This document shows, piece by piece, positions 10,270 through 21,576 of a DNA stretch of 64,000 nt. This DNA is from Karstenula rhodostoma CBS 690.94 (taxonomy: Eukaryota; Ascomycota; Dothideomycetes; Pleosporales; Didymosphaeriaceae): assembly GCA_010093485.1 (NCBI GenBank), contig MU001505.1:523375-587374 (forward strand), given 5' to 3'. Position 1 is the stretch's first letter. Every line of letters starts with the position of its first letter. Below the pieces are notes generated by a model. That model ran no database searches and was not told the origin of the DNA. It was given only the letters and a program-made list of their open reading frames with translations. The translations under genes were made by a program, and so were the position numbers.

Positions 10270-11909
10270 ATGGCAAGCATGGAGGAACACAAAGCTCCCA
10301 TGACGAATGTCGACAGCAACGCTTCCCTTTCGGAGGGGGGCGAGCCTAACCATCTGGTTTCCGAGAAGGCTGGAACCAGCGCCGATGTGCACGACATGGC
10401 CCGTATGGGAAAGAGACAAGAGACGCGCCGAAACTTCAGACAGATTACCATTCTTGGTTTCACCATGGTTGTTTTGTCGTCCTGGGAAGCTATTCTGGCC
10501 ACCTCTGTCTTTGCTCTGGGTAACGGAGGAACCGCCGGCTTGATCTGGGGTTACTTCATTATCTTCATCGGTTTTGGTTTTGTTACTGCTTCTCTGGCTG
10601 AAATGGCTTCCATGTGAGTTGGAGATGAGCTAAGCTCTCGAAGCGGCAACTAACCATAGATAGGGCTCCTACATCTGGTGGACAGTACCACTGGGTTTCC
10701 GAATTCGCACCGCGCAGCTGCCAAAAATTCATCAGTTACATCGTTGGATGGCTCGGAGTGTTGGGCTGGCAATCGGCCGCCGCCATCACCATCTACCTTT
10801 CCAGCAACCAAATCACCGGGCTTATCATCATGCACAACCCTACCTACATACCGAAGGCATGGCACGGCATGATGATCATGTGGGCTATCCTAGCGGTCTG
10901 CTTCCTCTTCAACACTTTCTTCTCGAGGAAGCTCCCGCTCGTCGAAGGTGTCATCGTCGTTCTCCACGTCGCTGGATTTTTCGCTGTCATCATTCCTCTC
11001 TGGGTGATGGCTGACCGCAGTTCGGCCACCGACAACTTCACGCTCTTCGTCGACAACATGGGATGGAACAACGTTCCTTTGTCGACCTTCATCGGCTTGG
11101 TTGGTGCTGCCAGTTGCTTCGTCGGTGTCGAGTCCGGTGCGCACATGTCTGAGGAAGTCCGCAATGCTTCGCAGGTCATTCCCCGTGCTATGATGTGGAC
11201 TTGGCTCGGCAACGGTTTGTTCGGTTGGATCATGGCCATCACCTTCTGCTTCTGCGTGACCGACACCATGTCGGTCCTCATGACGCCCCTCGGAGTCGGC
11301 TTCATGCAAGTCTTCCTCAACACCACTGGATCTACCGCTGGCGCGACCGTCTTGACCGTCATGATGCTCACCATTGGTGTCTTCGCCTGCGTCGCCGTCA
11401 TGGCCACCAACTCACGCCAGCTCTTCTCCTTCGCCCGCGACAAGGGTCTTCCCTTCTCCAACGTCCTCGGGACCATTTCTCCTCGCTTCGAGATCCCCAT
11501 CAACGCCGTCTACGTGACCATCGCCTTCGTCACCATCCTCTCGCTCGTCCAGCTCGGCTCCAGCGTCGCATACATGCAGATCGTGTCGCTCGGAACCGCA
11601 TCCATGATCACCACCTACATCATCTCCATCTCTTGCATAACCCTCAAGCGCCTCCGTGGCGAGCCCCTCCTTCCGTCTAAGTTTGATCTAGGCAAGGCTG
11701 GCCTCGCTGTCAACATCATCGCCCTGATCTTCCTGATTATCCTGTGGATCTTCGCCTTCTGGCCGACGTCACCGAACCCGACCGTTGACACTATGAACTG
11801 GGCTGTCTTAGGTTACGGTATCATTATCATCTTCTCTAGCGTGTACTACTTCGTCCGTGGCCGCCACTCGTATGCCGGACCCGTCGAGTATGTACGCAAG
11901 AGCGCATAG
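10270..11909 (+). CDS. Amino acid/GABA permease (APC superfamily, ACT family)
   Basis: Two exons (10270-10613 and 10664-11909) split by a 50-nt intron give 529 residues, the usual length for yeast Uga4-like permeases. The diagnostic region spans the junction: a first helix after FRQITILGFTMVVLSSWEA, then GTAGLIWGYFIIFIGFGFV and AEMASMAPTSGGQYHWVSEF. The last is the conserved loop of the ACT family (2.A.3.4). About twelve hydrophobic segments follow, with GVESGAHMSEEVRNAS and TNSRQLFSFARDKGLPFS as further family marks. It should import GABA or another amino acid or choline-type substrate by proton symport at the plasma or vacuolar membrane; the substrate is not fixed by sequence. The acceptor at 10663 was preferred to the AG four bases before because the latter brings a stop into frame. 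A TATAAAG lies about 90 bp upstream of the start. Confidence 0.93.
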
Positions 11910-12606
11910 CAAGGTGCTGCCGAAAGGTCGACTTTGTAGAAGTAGTTTCTTATCGTACATAATGTAAAAACAAATGTGCCCGCTTGCCTCACATTGATGT
12001 GTTCACACTTGGGCCGTTTTGTGATGTCCGTATTTCAGGGAATGAAGTCGAAAAGTCGGGACGCTACTGTCAAGGTTGACGCTAACTTTCACGTGAGTGG
12101 CCCCTGCTCAACTGTCATCGCCGCTCGCTGCACCTTGCGATCTAGTGTAGACAAAACCCTTCAGTGCAAAGAGAATAGTACACTGAGTAAACACATGCCA
12201 ACCGCCCGAATTCCTTGAAGTCCAAAGGACATAAGCTTCCAATGGGGAGTGGTGAATAGACACGTTCGTTCGATTACATTACACGCTGAGATGCCATCGA
12301 GTGAATGGTGTAAGAACCTCATAGTCATCTATGATATGAAAGCTACATGAATCCCACCCAGAGCCGAACAATCCATCCAATTTTGAAAGCGCATTAATGA
12401 CTCCGCCATACCTTTGAGATGCAAGCGCTAGAGGTATGCCCACAGTTACAGGAACGCCGTCACCCTGTTAAGGATCGCAACCTACCAAATCATGTAAAGG
12501 AAAGCAGACTCGAAGCACCATCGCAATGCTAAGACATACAGAACTGCGGAAGTATTGGACAAGGTGCATTTTTGTCGTCGCACCTGCCACGACTGTAGAA
12601 TGCCAA
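11910..12606. other. Convergent 3' intergenic region
   Basis: This lies between the ends of the permease gene and the R3H-SUZ gene. I see no coding or RNA gene in it. Confidence 0.5.
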
Positions 12607-15270
12607 CTAAGAAGCATTACTTCCAAAAGGGGGCGTCGGATTGCTCGGCACGCGAGATCCTGGCGGAAAGCTGTGTCCGGGGAGAGTGATCTTTGGTGGT
12701 TGCTGTTGAGTCGGAGGAGGTCTAGCTGGGAGGTTCGAAGGGGTACCGTACTTTGCGATGCTACTCTGACTTGACAATCCTGAGTCTTGCCCCTCGCCAC
12801 CGCGCATTTGTGCGACAGTCTGAGACGAGAAGTTAGACTGGTTAGGCGGTGATGAGTTAACATTGGTTGACCCAGAGTGTATCATGCTGAATGTATGACC
12901 AAATGTCGCACTGTTAGCGGTGGGTGGGCTGGGCCTAGGCATCTGCGCCATCTGTGTGGGAGGCATTTGGTAGTTGCCGTAGCCGTTCATCATCTGAGGA
13001 CCATTGTGCATACCCATCTGGTAAGGCATGTTGCGCCCACCGGGAATGAAGGCTTGACTTTGAGGATTGAACTGCGGGCGCTGGTAGCTGCCAGGAATCG
13101 GGTGCTGATTTCGATTTGGCTTTCCATTGAAGGTAGGAACTGGGAACTGTCCGTAAGGATAAGTGCCTGGAGCTGGACCTTGCATAGGTGCAGACATAGG
13201 TCGGTTGTTCGGACCATTCGAAGTATATGATTGTGACATTAGATACGACGGCTGTTGACTCATGGGCGACCAACCTTGACTCATCGCACCATTCGGAGGC
13301 TGCTGAGCGTAAGGGTCATGGTAGCCAGCCATCGGAGCGTTCGCCATAGAAGCGTTCGCCATCTTAGGGGTCACTTGGTTGGGCATTCCGGCATTTTGGA
13401 ACGACTGCATTCCTCGTTGAAAATCGGTGGACAGGTCGTATCCGTTTTGCATCTGGCCATAGTTGGGATACACCATAGGCCCGTTAGCCGGTGGAAGCAA
13501 TTGCTGGTTGGGCCAGTATTGACCCTGGGGGTCTTGGGGCATGGCTGGATATGGACTACCGTAGTTCGAGGGTGGGGACGCGTTGGGGCCCATGGGTGAA
13601 TATTGAGGGTTGGTCATCGGCGTCGGATAGCCGCTATAGTAGACGGTCCCTTCTCCGCCATAGCCAGGAACGGAATACTGGCCAGGGTAGTAGGCATTGT
13701 AACGAGATCGTGCTTCAAAACCATCGTCATCGTCTTGGTTGCGCTGCTTCTTGTTTTTCTTCTTCCCAGACGCGGAACTTGACCTGGATGCACCCTTCTC
13801 CTCAGGCGGTACGACAACTTCCGACGAATCAGCTTCTTCACTCTCCGCATTTCCAAAGATCCGCTGTCGAGCCTCTCGGTACCTTGCTTCGCGTTCTTCT
13901 CGTGTCATTGATGACTTGTCTTTCTTACTGTCGTTCTTGTCATTCCCTCCGTCACTGCCGTCTGCCTCGGACGTAGCCTTGGACGGGTTCTCAGAGTTGG
14001 CTCCTGTATTAGTGCCTGATCTTGTGTCATCGCCACGGCGCATGATTTTACGAGCTGGAAGGTCTACAGGGGGAGTGTTGGCACTCTTAGTAGCATCAAC
14101 CATCTGCGAAAGCGGTGGTGGAATTCGGCAATACGGTGTCCTTGTAATCCTCACTCCCGTCATGGTGTTGTCAACCACATGACCGAGTAAGTAATAGTCC
14201 GCAAGTCGGTGCGCAAGCATCCGATAGAAAGTATTGCAGTTGGGAAGGCAGTACTCGTTTTCCCTAGAGAGGTAAGTAATTGCATGCTAAAGTCAAGGGA
14301 CACGACACGTTTCCTTACCGAGAGTCTTTGATGAAGTCGATAAAGTCTTGTTCAATCTTCACGACGAACAGCCGGTCTCTGGGCGATTGTAAAGCCTCGA
14401 TCAACTTCTCGTCTGGTATGGCGGGCAAGTTTTGAGGCACAGGCCCCTGAGGAATGCCATTGACGATAGGTTGAGAAAGTGAACGTCCGATGCCATTCGG
14501 GGGTTGGTTCGGGTCGTAGAGTGTGGGGCCGTTGGGGTTGACAACCGGGAAGCGCCCGGGTGGCACTCCTCTCTGCGGCTGCGGGCCCATCACAGCGATC
14601 TCGTGCAACTGAGCACGGAAAGCGCGTGCCTCGCTGTCAGACCCTACACGAGAGCCAGCAGCGTTGGACTCAGGCGGTGACGTCACGTCTTCCTCTTCGA
14701 CAGCTCTCAAGCTGGCACTGTCGTCTGGACGAAGCGACTCCTTCTCGTCCAACGCGAAGGTGGTGCCCGATGCAACGCTCTTCCCGTCAAGACTGGGAGG
14801 CTTTGCGGAGCCCTCGGACGACGACAATTGTGTGTTGCTGTCTTCGGCAGTGGAAATTTTCACCAGGGCAATGTTTGGGTGCAGCCTTGCTGTATCCTCC
14901 TCTTTGAGCCCTGGCAAGACGACCGCTTGGTCTCCGCTCGCATTGGCCGACTCTTCAGAGCGGGGAGCTGTGTTACCAGCATTCTCGGCCGCTTCAGTCA
15001 GCTCGACTTTCGGCTCCGCGCGAACGGTGGGCGCTGCGCTGCCAGCCTTCGGAGGCTTGGTGGTGTTCATAGGGATCGCGGGTTGCGGGCTTGCGACCGG
15101 GGGCTTGACGCTAGGCGCCTGTTCTTTGAGGATTTGCGGCTTGTATGTTTGCGCTGCGACCTGGACAAATTAGTACGCAATCTTTGGGACAGAACAGCAA
15201 GCATATTTACATGTGTACTCACTTTTGCAAATGAGGGCCTAGCTGAGGCCTGTGGCACGGCGGACACCAT
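12607..15270 (-). CDS. R3H and SUZ domain RNA-binding protein
   Basis: Three exons (15270-15223, 15160-14319, 14263-12607) give 848 residues. The second splice junction falls inside an R3H domain, which reads DRLFVVKIEQDFIDFIKDSR, then ENEYCLPNCNTFYRMLAHRLADYY (about residues 272-320). R3H binds single-stranded nucleic acid. It is followed by a SUZ motif (PARKIMRRG at about 365 and MTREEREARYREARQRIFG at about 414-433), which binds RNA. Both flanks are long and disordered: an acidic Ser/Glu-rich N-terminus and a C-terminus rich in Gln, Pro, Tyr, Met and Asn. The layout matches the Encore/R3HDM family and its fungal counterparts, thought to act in cytoplasmic mRNA control. The first exon is only 16 codons. 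The gene is divergent from the CCHC gene at 16029. Confidence 0.9.
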
Positions 15271-16028
15271 GATTGAAAAGGCCCGGGAGAAATCTGTTCA
15301 GAGGCGGGAGGGCAGAGGCAGGAGGGCAGAGGGCACGGGGAAAAGTTGTAGGGGCCCGCTGAAACCTACCAAAGCCAACGCCGGAAAGCCGCAAGGTGGT
15401 CGTGTCGACCGAAAGGAACGTGTTCGAAGTTTTTATAGAAAGTCTCAGGAAATAGGCTGCTCAAGGAAAGTCGCTGCGATGGCCAGAAAGCTGCACATGG
15501 TGGACAGGCGACATTCGAGCCAGTGTGGGGTAGTCGGGGGATGGTGAGCAGCAGGCAGCGCACAAAGCCGGTGACTGCGGTGAGGAGCGCGGTGGCAGTG
15601 TGAAGCGTCGCAGCGGGGCTCGCAGGTTCGCAGGTCGCAGGGCTGGCAGCGCGGGGTGAGAGTGTGGAGCTAGAATCATACAGCTCTTGTCGTCGCCAGA
15701 TTGACCGTGCGGCGCTTGGCGCCCGTTTCACGTGCAGCGACTTTGTTCACTTCGGCGCGACTAGTGATTGTCGCAGCTCGCTCGCGCTGGCACTGGCACC
15801 GGGCGTCGCCTCGCCCTCCAACACAATTCTCCCTGACTGCTTGGTAATCCCTCTCACCACACCCGTCCTAGTCCCTGGTTTTTCACCCTGAGAGCCGGCC
15901 GAATCGTGGAACACTTGCGCCAACTTTGCGCCTCACTGTACTGTACCTGTACTACCGCACCAGGCAGAAACCTTGGGGACTCATCCTCCGCTGCGTCGCT
16001 CCCGGATCCGCAATACAGCTTCTCAGCC
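15271..16028. promoter_or_regulatory. Shared divergent promoter region, R3H-SUZ and CCHC genes
   Basis: The two starts are 758 bp apart on opposite strands with no gene between. The open frames crossing it look like untranslated-leader noise. No classical TATA box stands out on either side. Confidence 0.5.
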
Positions 16029-17108
16029 ATGTTCAGCCGCCGCGGTGGCCACGGAGGCCGCTCCAAGGCGACGCCCAACACCACCTGCCAGAAATGCCTG
16101 CAAAAAGGCCACTATTCATACGAATGCACCGTCTCCGCGCAGGAGCGCCCATACAAGCCGCGGCCCTCGCGCACCCAACAGCTTTTGAATCCGTCGCTCA
16201 AGCCGAAGCTGACCGAAGACGTTCCCAGCGACTTGCTGCGCAGCAAGAAGGGCCTAGCCGACAAGATACTGGCGGGAAAAGAAGAACAGCGCCGCAAGGC
16301 TTCGGGGAGGCGCTCGCGCTCGGCATCATCTGTGTCTGATTCTGACTCTGTGTCCACCATCTCCACAAACCGCTCGCGCTCGCGGTCACCCAAGCGCATC
16401 AAGGATGGGAGCGCATCGCTACGCGGTGGAGATGCGCTGGGCAAAAGAGGTCGCAGGTCTGTCTCATCCGAGTCAAACCATTCGCTGGACAGAGCGGGAC
16501 GCAACACACGGCGGAGGTTGAGCTCCATGAGCCCGGAACAGAGAGGCCGCAGAAGGTCGCGATCGCGCTCAAGCCCTATGGACATATCGCACGATGAGGG
16601 GTCGCGAAGGAAGGCACCACGCAAGCACCACTCACCGAGTCGCAGCTATACCAAGGGTAGAGGAGGCCGTCGATCTCGTAGCAGGAGCAGGAGGACACAG
16701 ACCAGGCCGTCATCGCGTCGGTCACTGTCCAGGACGCCGTCTCCAGGCCTCAACCGCTTGGATCGCATGGACACCTCCGACGACCGCCCTCACCCTCAAC
16801 ATGGGCTTTCCCCGATAGGTCGCCCAGTCCGTTCCTCCCGATCCCGGTCAAGGTCCCCGTACCGTAGACGAAGCCGAAGTCCGCACTCAAAGCGGCCCAT
16901 GTCGAGATCTCCAAGCCCTTACAAGGATCGCAATGGCGGCATGGACGGCAAGAGCGCTCATAGTGGGCGCCACAGATTCGACACCAACGTCCGTCATGCT
17001 GAGCCCGTCCGAGCACCAGCACCGCAGCCGGCACCGCCACGGGAACGCAGCTTGAGTCCTTACAGCAAGCGAGTTGCTCTGACCAGGCAAATGCAGGGCG
17101 GACGCTAA
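16029..17108 (+). CDS. CCHC zinc-knuckle, arginine/serine-rich protein (ZCCHC10-like)
   Basis: A single exon of 359 residues. The start at 16029 (MFSRRGGHGG) was chosen over an upstream in-frame codon because homologous zinc-knuckle proteins begin close to the finger. The N-terminus has one CX2CX4HX4C knuckle, CQKCLQKGHYSYEC (Cys20, Cys23, His28, Cys33), followed by YKPRPSRTQQLLNP, as in ZCCHC10. The rest is dominated by SR/RS dipeptides with many SPxR motifs, typical of proteins phosphorylated by SR kinases and located in nuclear speckles. A role in pre-mRNA splicing or mRNA handling is likely but inferred from the family. The stop is followed directly by a run of ten A bases. Confidence 0.85.
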   Translation: MFSRRGGHGGRSKATPNTTCQKCLQKGHYSYECTVSAQERPYKPRPSRTQQLLNPSLKPKLTEDVPSDLLRSKKGLADKILAGKEEQRRKASGRRSRSASSVSDSDSVSTISTNRSRSRSPKRIKDGSASLRGGDALGKRGRRSVSSESNHSLDRAGRNTRRRLSSMSPEQRGRRRSRSRSSPMDISHDEGSRRKAPRKHHSPSRSYTKGRGGRRSRSRSRRTQTRPSSRRSLSRTPSPGLNRLDRMDTSDDRPHPQHGLSPIGRPVRSSRSRSRSPYRRRSRSPHSKRPMSRSPSPYKDRNGGMDGKSAHSGRHRFDTNVRHAEPVRAPAPQPAPPRERSLSPYSKRVALTRQMQGGR

Positions 17109-17520
17109 AAAAAAAAGGCATTCGCGGGCGGAAGATTCCCTTGTAGCATATCGTCTTTCCATCTCCAGGAGGTACGCTAAAATTCTGATTCGACGCAGGA
17201 AGGTAACGGTAAACGGCGGTAGCATTAGCACGTTCGGGAACAGGCATTATCGGCGCTTCGTGTAGATTAGCTGGCTCGCAGCCAACAATTTGTGGATTTG
17301 ACGTTCTTGGTCGGCTGTAGTAGCTAGATACCCTCGATACTACGAAAATGGCCAGACATGGCATTGCGCGTGGTTACTCGCATCCCTCGCGAGCAGTATC
17401 CTGCGCTAGTATATCTAACGCCGTCCCCTCGATCCACTCGTCGTGAGTAGAGCCGGACACGTCGCTCTTCCTCTCCAATCAAAGACAAGCCTTGAATCCA
17501 ATCCCATCTCTTCCACCAGC
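17109..17520. other. Convergent 3' intergenic region
   Basis: This lies between the ends of the CCHC and Cwf18-like genes. It starts with an A-run at about 17107-17117. I see no gene in it. Confidence 0.5.
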
Positions 17521-18156
17521 TCAGCTCCCATCCTCGTCCTCCCTCTCCCTCCGCCTCTCCTCTTCCTCCTCCTTCTCCTTCAAATGCATCACCTCGACCA
17601 ACTCCCTCCCCTCCATCCCCACCTTTTCCCCCTCCTCACCCCGCGCTCCATCCTGCACCCTCTTCTGACTCTCCACCCGCTCCCTCACCATCCTCGCAAT
17701 CGCATTGTCAGTCTGCACGTCGAGCCCCCTCAACTTGTCCCCAAGATCCCGCTTCAGATCCCAATTCGGCTTCTTCGGCTGCAGCTTGAACAGATCAAGC
17801 CCCTTGTCCTCTTCGCGCTCTTTCTCCTGCGAAGTCTTGATGGAGAGCGCGAGCTGCTCCGCTTTGTATTCGAGGGTGGCGGTTGGGTCCGCGATGGGGA
17901 GCGCGTCGAAGCCGAGCTTGACGTTGCGCGTGGTGGGGTCGTAGTTGCGGCCGGAGAGGTAGGTGGATGTTACGGAGGGCTCTTCGGTGGTGGTGAGGTC
18001 GGTTGATGTGGGGTCGGTTGAGGTTGTTGTGAGGGCTGTGGAGGCATCTTCGGAGGCGTCGTCGGTGGGGGCTTGCTTGCGCTTGAGGGATTTGAGTTGC
18101 GCGAGGCGGGCTTTGCGATCGTTGGCCGCGGCGGAGAGTTTTTCGTGCGAGGACAT
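17521..18156 (-). CDS. Cwf18-like pre-mRNA splicing factor (CCDC12 homologue)
   Basis: A single exon of 211 residues from the ATG at 18156 (MSSHEKLSAAANDRKARLAQ). The cwf18 family pattern is present in order: a basic N-terminal helix with KARLAQLKSLKRKQ, a low-complexity Ser/Thr spacer, and the conserved YLSGRNYDPTTRNVKLGF. Then come QLALSIKTSQEKEREEDKGL, DLFKLQPKKPNWDLKRDL and a C-terminal charged coiled coil. Family members (S. pombe Cwf18, human CCDC12) are part of the Prp19/Cdc5-associated spliceosome. The C-terminus is very acidic (EKEEEEERRRERED). It is divergent from the PPR gene, with 360 bp between starts. Confidence 0.9.
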   Translation of the reverse strand: MSSHEKLSAAANDRKARLAQLKSLKRKQAPTDDASEDASTALTTTSTDPTSTDLTTTEEPSVTSTYLSGRNYDPTTRNVKLGFDALPIADPTATLEYKAEQLALSIKTSQEKEREEDKGLDLFKLQPKKPNWDLKRDLGDKLRGLDVQTDNAIARMVRERVESQKRVQDGARGEEGEKVGMEGRELVEVMHLKEKEEEEERRREREDEDGS

Positions 18157-18516
18157 GGTGGGTGGTTGCGCGAGCGATTGTGTGTAGGGAAGAGAGGTGA
18201 AGGTGCTGTCCGCAGGTCTCGTTGGAACTATGGCGGAGGAAGTTGCGCAACAGCTCGTGGGAGGCGCGATGTGGTTGGCTTGGCTCGTTGCAGTTTTAGA
18301 CAGATCCCCGAGGTCGCGCAATTGTTCTGTATCCTCTCGATCTCTATTTCCAAAAAGCCTCGTTTGGTGTGGTTGTTACGCAGTGCACGTCGAAGTCGCG
18401 GTCGGACGTCGCGTCCGTGCGCGCTCCTAAACTTTTTCTCACGACCACCTCCGTCCTGCATCCATCCCGTCCCGCGCGTCATGGCTCAATGAAGGCCACA
18501 TCTCCCTCTTCCGCCC
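18157..18516. promoter_or_regulatory. Shared divergent promoter, Cwf18-like and PPR genes
   Basis: The region is 360 bp between opposite start codons. It contains a four-codon upstream reading frame (ATG GCT CAA TGA at 18481-18492) 25 bases before the PPR start, likely inside the 5' leader. Confidence 0.5.
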
Positions 18517-21222
18517 ATGCGCTCCGCCTGTCTTCGAAATGCCAGGTCTCCCGCCAGCGCCACCTCGCCTCTCCTTCCGTTCCTCGCCCCTCGCGCCTTT
18601 GCCGAAGCCCAGCTCCACACCCAGCAAGATGACAGGAGGCCACAGAAAGAACACGAGAAGAAGAGCAGGCGTGCGGGAGGAAACGTGTTAGCTTGGAATG
18701 CGAAGGAACAAGCAACCCTCGGTGCGCGATATGCCGACATCTTCAGCTTTGCGAGGCAGCAGCTGCGGAGCTACAGCACAGATGGCTCGGGCGGCACGCT
18801 ACGTCGGATCGGAGGACGCACATCTGATCGTCGAGTTGAAAGGAGTCGCAAATTCAAGATGGAGCAGGCTCAGAATAGAGGAAAGAGAGCAGTTCCTCGT
18901 CGGAGAATCCGCAAAGTAATCTCGGTATGGGGCAAAGTCGTTCCATGGAGCACCGAAGGTTTCCAACGCTTCGCCGCCAACTCGCAACCAAGATTCGAAG
19001 GCCAGTCGAAACGACCGGCACGGCTGAAAACTGTCGTCATCTCTGAGGGGCGGCGTCAAAGACGGTTGAATTCACTTCGCAAAAGCTTTGGGGCCTTTCA
19101 ACGTTATGAATCGCCAAAGATCCGAAAAACGCCAAAGACAATGGATGGTCGATACAGATCACTGCGCCGTCGTATACAGGCTCTTTCGGCGCGGGAAGCG
19201 CAGATTCTAAGCCTTCACGAGCCGCTCGACACATTGCGAGGGGAATCCATCCTCATGGCCTTTGCTGCGTTGGACCGAAAGGTCTATGCAAGATTAAATC
19301 GACGCTCTAATCCAATCATACTCCGGCATCTGCCAGACTGTGCGTCCTGGACAGCCAACTTGTTCAGTAGCGGAGCTGCGACCGAGCCTGATCAGGTCTG
19401 GAGAAACTGGAACGCCTTTGATGCTGAGACGAGGGAGCAATACTGGGCCCACTTGCTCATATATCTTCTCGACAAGTTTCCGCATCGGGCCCAATATTTT
19501 CTACAAGCTTTGACACACCGTCCTTGTGTTGAAAGTTTGAATCTCTGGATCATCGCAGATGCTTTCGAGCATCTGGCGCGAGGCTACCTGAACAAGTCTT
19601 GGAAATCCGTCGCCCGGAGAGAGCAACTTCAGGAGAGCAAAGACCGATTCATTCCGATCTTCTACCACATCTTCCGCGAGCATCTGGCGCCACATAAACG
19701 CATTTGCTCACAGGACTTGCTATTCTGTGTTTCAAAACTCGCCAGTATAGAAGATTTCCAGCGCATCTTTGATCTCATGAAGGAGTCAGGTACACACATT
19801 GGCCACCATGTGCTCTTACATTACGCCAACACCTTCGCCAAGGTTGGCGAATTCAGACAGGCCCTTGTATGCCTGAAGATCATCGTGAAAAGAGCAGCTG
19901 ACGATGAGACTCGGGTGCAGTTGGCGAACGAGCAAAGGTTTCGTTGGTCGTGCGCTTTGGCTCTCCATAGGAGCATGATGAACAAGGATAGTTACCACGA
20001 GACAACTGGCATTGTGGCGACTCTTGTGGAGTTCGGCGTCAAGCTTGACATTCTCCTCTACAACGTTATCATTCATAACGCAATGGAGGCGGGCGACCAC
20101 GACACTGCCTTCAAAGTGTACAATACGCTCGACGAGAACGGTCTCAAGCCTGACAAGATCACCTTCTCCACCTTGCTCCACGGATGTACCGCGGCTGCCG
20201 ATCCATCCAAGTTCAATGATTTTGCGAAGTACTGTGCTGAGACCGCGAAGGAGATGAAGGATCCTTGGCTCGCAACGGACTATCTATACTACCAGTACGT
20301 CCGTTTGCACCGCGAATCGCTCAACACGGAAATATCACTAGGACGATCGCAACAGCTTCTGCAGACTTACCTCCAATTCTTCTCTACACGCCCGCTGGAA
20401 CCCTTCTGGGCTGCAAACTCTGCATCCTCCCGCGCCAGTCCATTACCATCATCCGATGGTATCCTCACCGAGTCCACATTCATGGATCCCCCACCCATGG
20501 CCCTATACATCATGCTCCAACTCGAGATCCTCAAAGCTTCTTCCACCAGCACAGAGCGGGTCTGGACACTCTACCAGAAATTCCTTGATCTGGTTCAGAC
20601 CAGCCATGACCCCACCCTCAGCAAGCTCGCTACGGACCCCATCATATGGAATGCCTTCCTCCTCTCCTTCTGCCGCGCCCAGCACTTCGAACACGCCTCC
20701 CAGGTCGTCCGCGGCATGGCCTACCACGGCGCGCAGCCCAACGTGTACACCTGGAACATCTTCATGCAGGGCTTCTTCAAGACCCAGCAGATAAACGCTG
20801 CAGAGCGTGTCTACGAGATCATGCGCAGCCGTGGCATCGAGCCCAGTCAGTTCACGTACGAGGTTATGCTCAGGGGGTATGCGAGGGCGCAGCACGTGCG
20901 CAAAGTCGGCGAGGTCATGGAGCATGTCGACAGGGAGAAGCAGATGGACCCGAAGTTGTTGCGGGATCTGGCGAGGGTGCACGACCAACGACGGGTGCTG
21001 TATGAGCTGGAGAAGGCCAGGGTCAGGCGGGAGCAGTGGAAGGAACTGGAGGCCAAGGCCAAGGAGCAGAGGGAGAAGCTGAGGTGGGCACCGCCGAAGT
21101 TTGAGCGGCTGATAACGCCCAAGGAGGAGGATGTGGATGGTAAGAACGGGCTGAATCTCAGGCCGTTGTTTGAGCCCGGATCTAAGCCCGGTTTGAGATT
21201 TGGCAGCGTGTTGAAGAGATAG
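18517..21222 (+). CDS. Mitochondrial pentatricopeptide repeat protein
   Basis: A single exon of 901 residues. The N-terminus (MRSACLRNARSPASATSPLL) is basic, Ser/Ala rich and free of acidic residues, as in mitochondrial presequences. Helical repeats of PPR type can be read in the second half: YNVIIHNAMEAGDHDTAFKV with LDENGLKPDKITFSTLLHG at about residues 512-550, and TWNIFMQGFFKTQQINAAER with RSRGIEPSQFTYEVMLRGYA at about 745-785. PPR proteins bind organellar RNA and act in its processing, stability or translation; the target cannot be told. The C-terminus has a highly charged helix (EKARVRREQWKELEAKAKEQ). A short upstream frame may modulate its translation. The next in-frame methionine is over 120 codons downstream, which supports this start. 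Confidence 0.85.
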   Translation: MRSACLRNARSPASATSPLLPFLAPRAFAEAQLHTQQDDRRPQKEHEKKSRRAGGNVLAWNAKEQATLGARYADIFSFARQQLRSYSTDGSGGTLRRIGGRTSDRRVERSRKFKMEQAQNRGKRAVPRRRIRKVISVWGKVVPWSTEGFQRFAANSQPRFEGQSKRPARLKTVVISEGRRQRRLNSLRKSFGAFQRYESPKIRKTPKTMDGRYRSLRRRIQALSAREAQILSLHEPLDTLRGESILMAFAALDRKVYARLNRRSNPIILRHLPDCASWTANLFSSGAATEPDQVWRNWNAFDAETREQYWAHLLIYLLDKFPHRAQYFLQALTHRPCVESLNLWIIADAFEHLARGYLNKSWKSVARREQLQESKDRFIPIFYHIFREHLAPHKRICSQDLLFCVSKLASIEDFQRIFDLMKESGTHIGHHVLLHYANTFAKVGEFRQALVCLKIIVKRAADDETRVQLANEQRFRWSCALALHRSMMNKDSYHETTGIVATLVEFGVKLDILLYNVIIHNAMEAGDHDTAFKVYNTLDENGLKPDKITFSTLLHGCTAAADPSKFNDFAKYCAETAKEMKDPWLATDYLYYQYVRLHRESLNTEISLGRSQQLLQTYLQFFSTRPLEPFWAANSASSRASPLPSSDGILTESTFMDPPPMALYIMLQLEILKASSTSTERVWTLYQKFLDLVQTSHDPTLSKLATDPIIWNAFLLSFCRAQHFEHASQVVRGMAYHGAQPNVYTWNIFMQGFFKTQQINAAERVYEIMRSRGIEPSQFTYEVMLRGYARAQHVRKVGEVMEHVDREKQMDPKLLRDLARVHDQRRVLYELEKARVRREQWKELEAKAKEQREKLRWAPPKFERLITPKEEDVDGKNGLNLRPLFEPGSKPGLRFGSVLKR

Positions 21223-21576
21223 TGCTCTTCGATGCCAGTTGGGCGCCCCGCTCGTGTTTGGCATTTACTTGGAGGCGTTCTGGCGTTGTTCATCACCGCA
21301 TTGGTGGGCTGTTGTGTCTTCAGCGTTCGCAAGTGTACCATACTGTAGTCATATCGCCCCGCATCACGTACATACGACATCGCCTGCGTGTGACATTTAT
21401 ACCTCACACAGCATACATAATCAACTCTTTACCTTGAAATCACATGCCATTGATCTAATCGCGCTCTATCATATCTTCATATGCATGAGCTCGACGTCGA
21501 AGACAAGCTGCCTCTAGCCACCCACAGCTCTAACCCCCAACATGTAACCTTAACCAACACCCTCTACACATCCGCT
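21223..21576. other. Convergent 3' intergenic region
   Basis: This lies between the ends of the PPR gene and the astacin-like gene. No gene is seen. Confidence 0.5.

Noticed and set aside
10844..11503. Long minus-strand frame opposite the permease gene
   Set aside because: Shadow of the well-supported permease coding sequence; its start and content have no independent support.
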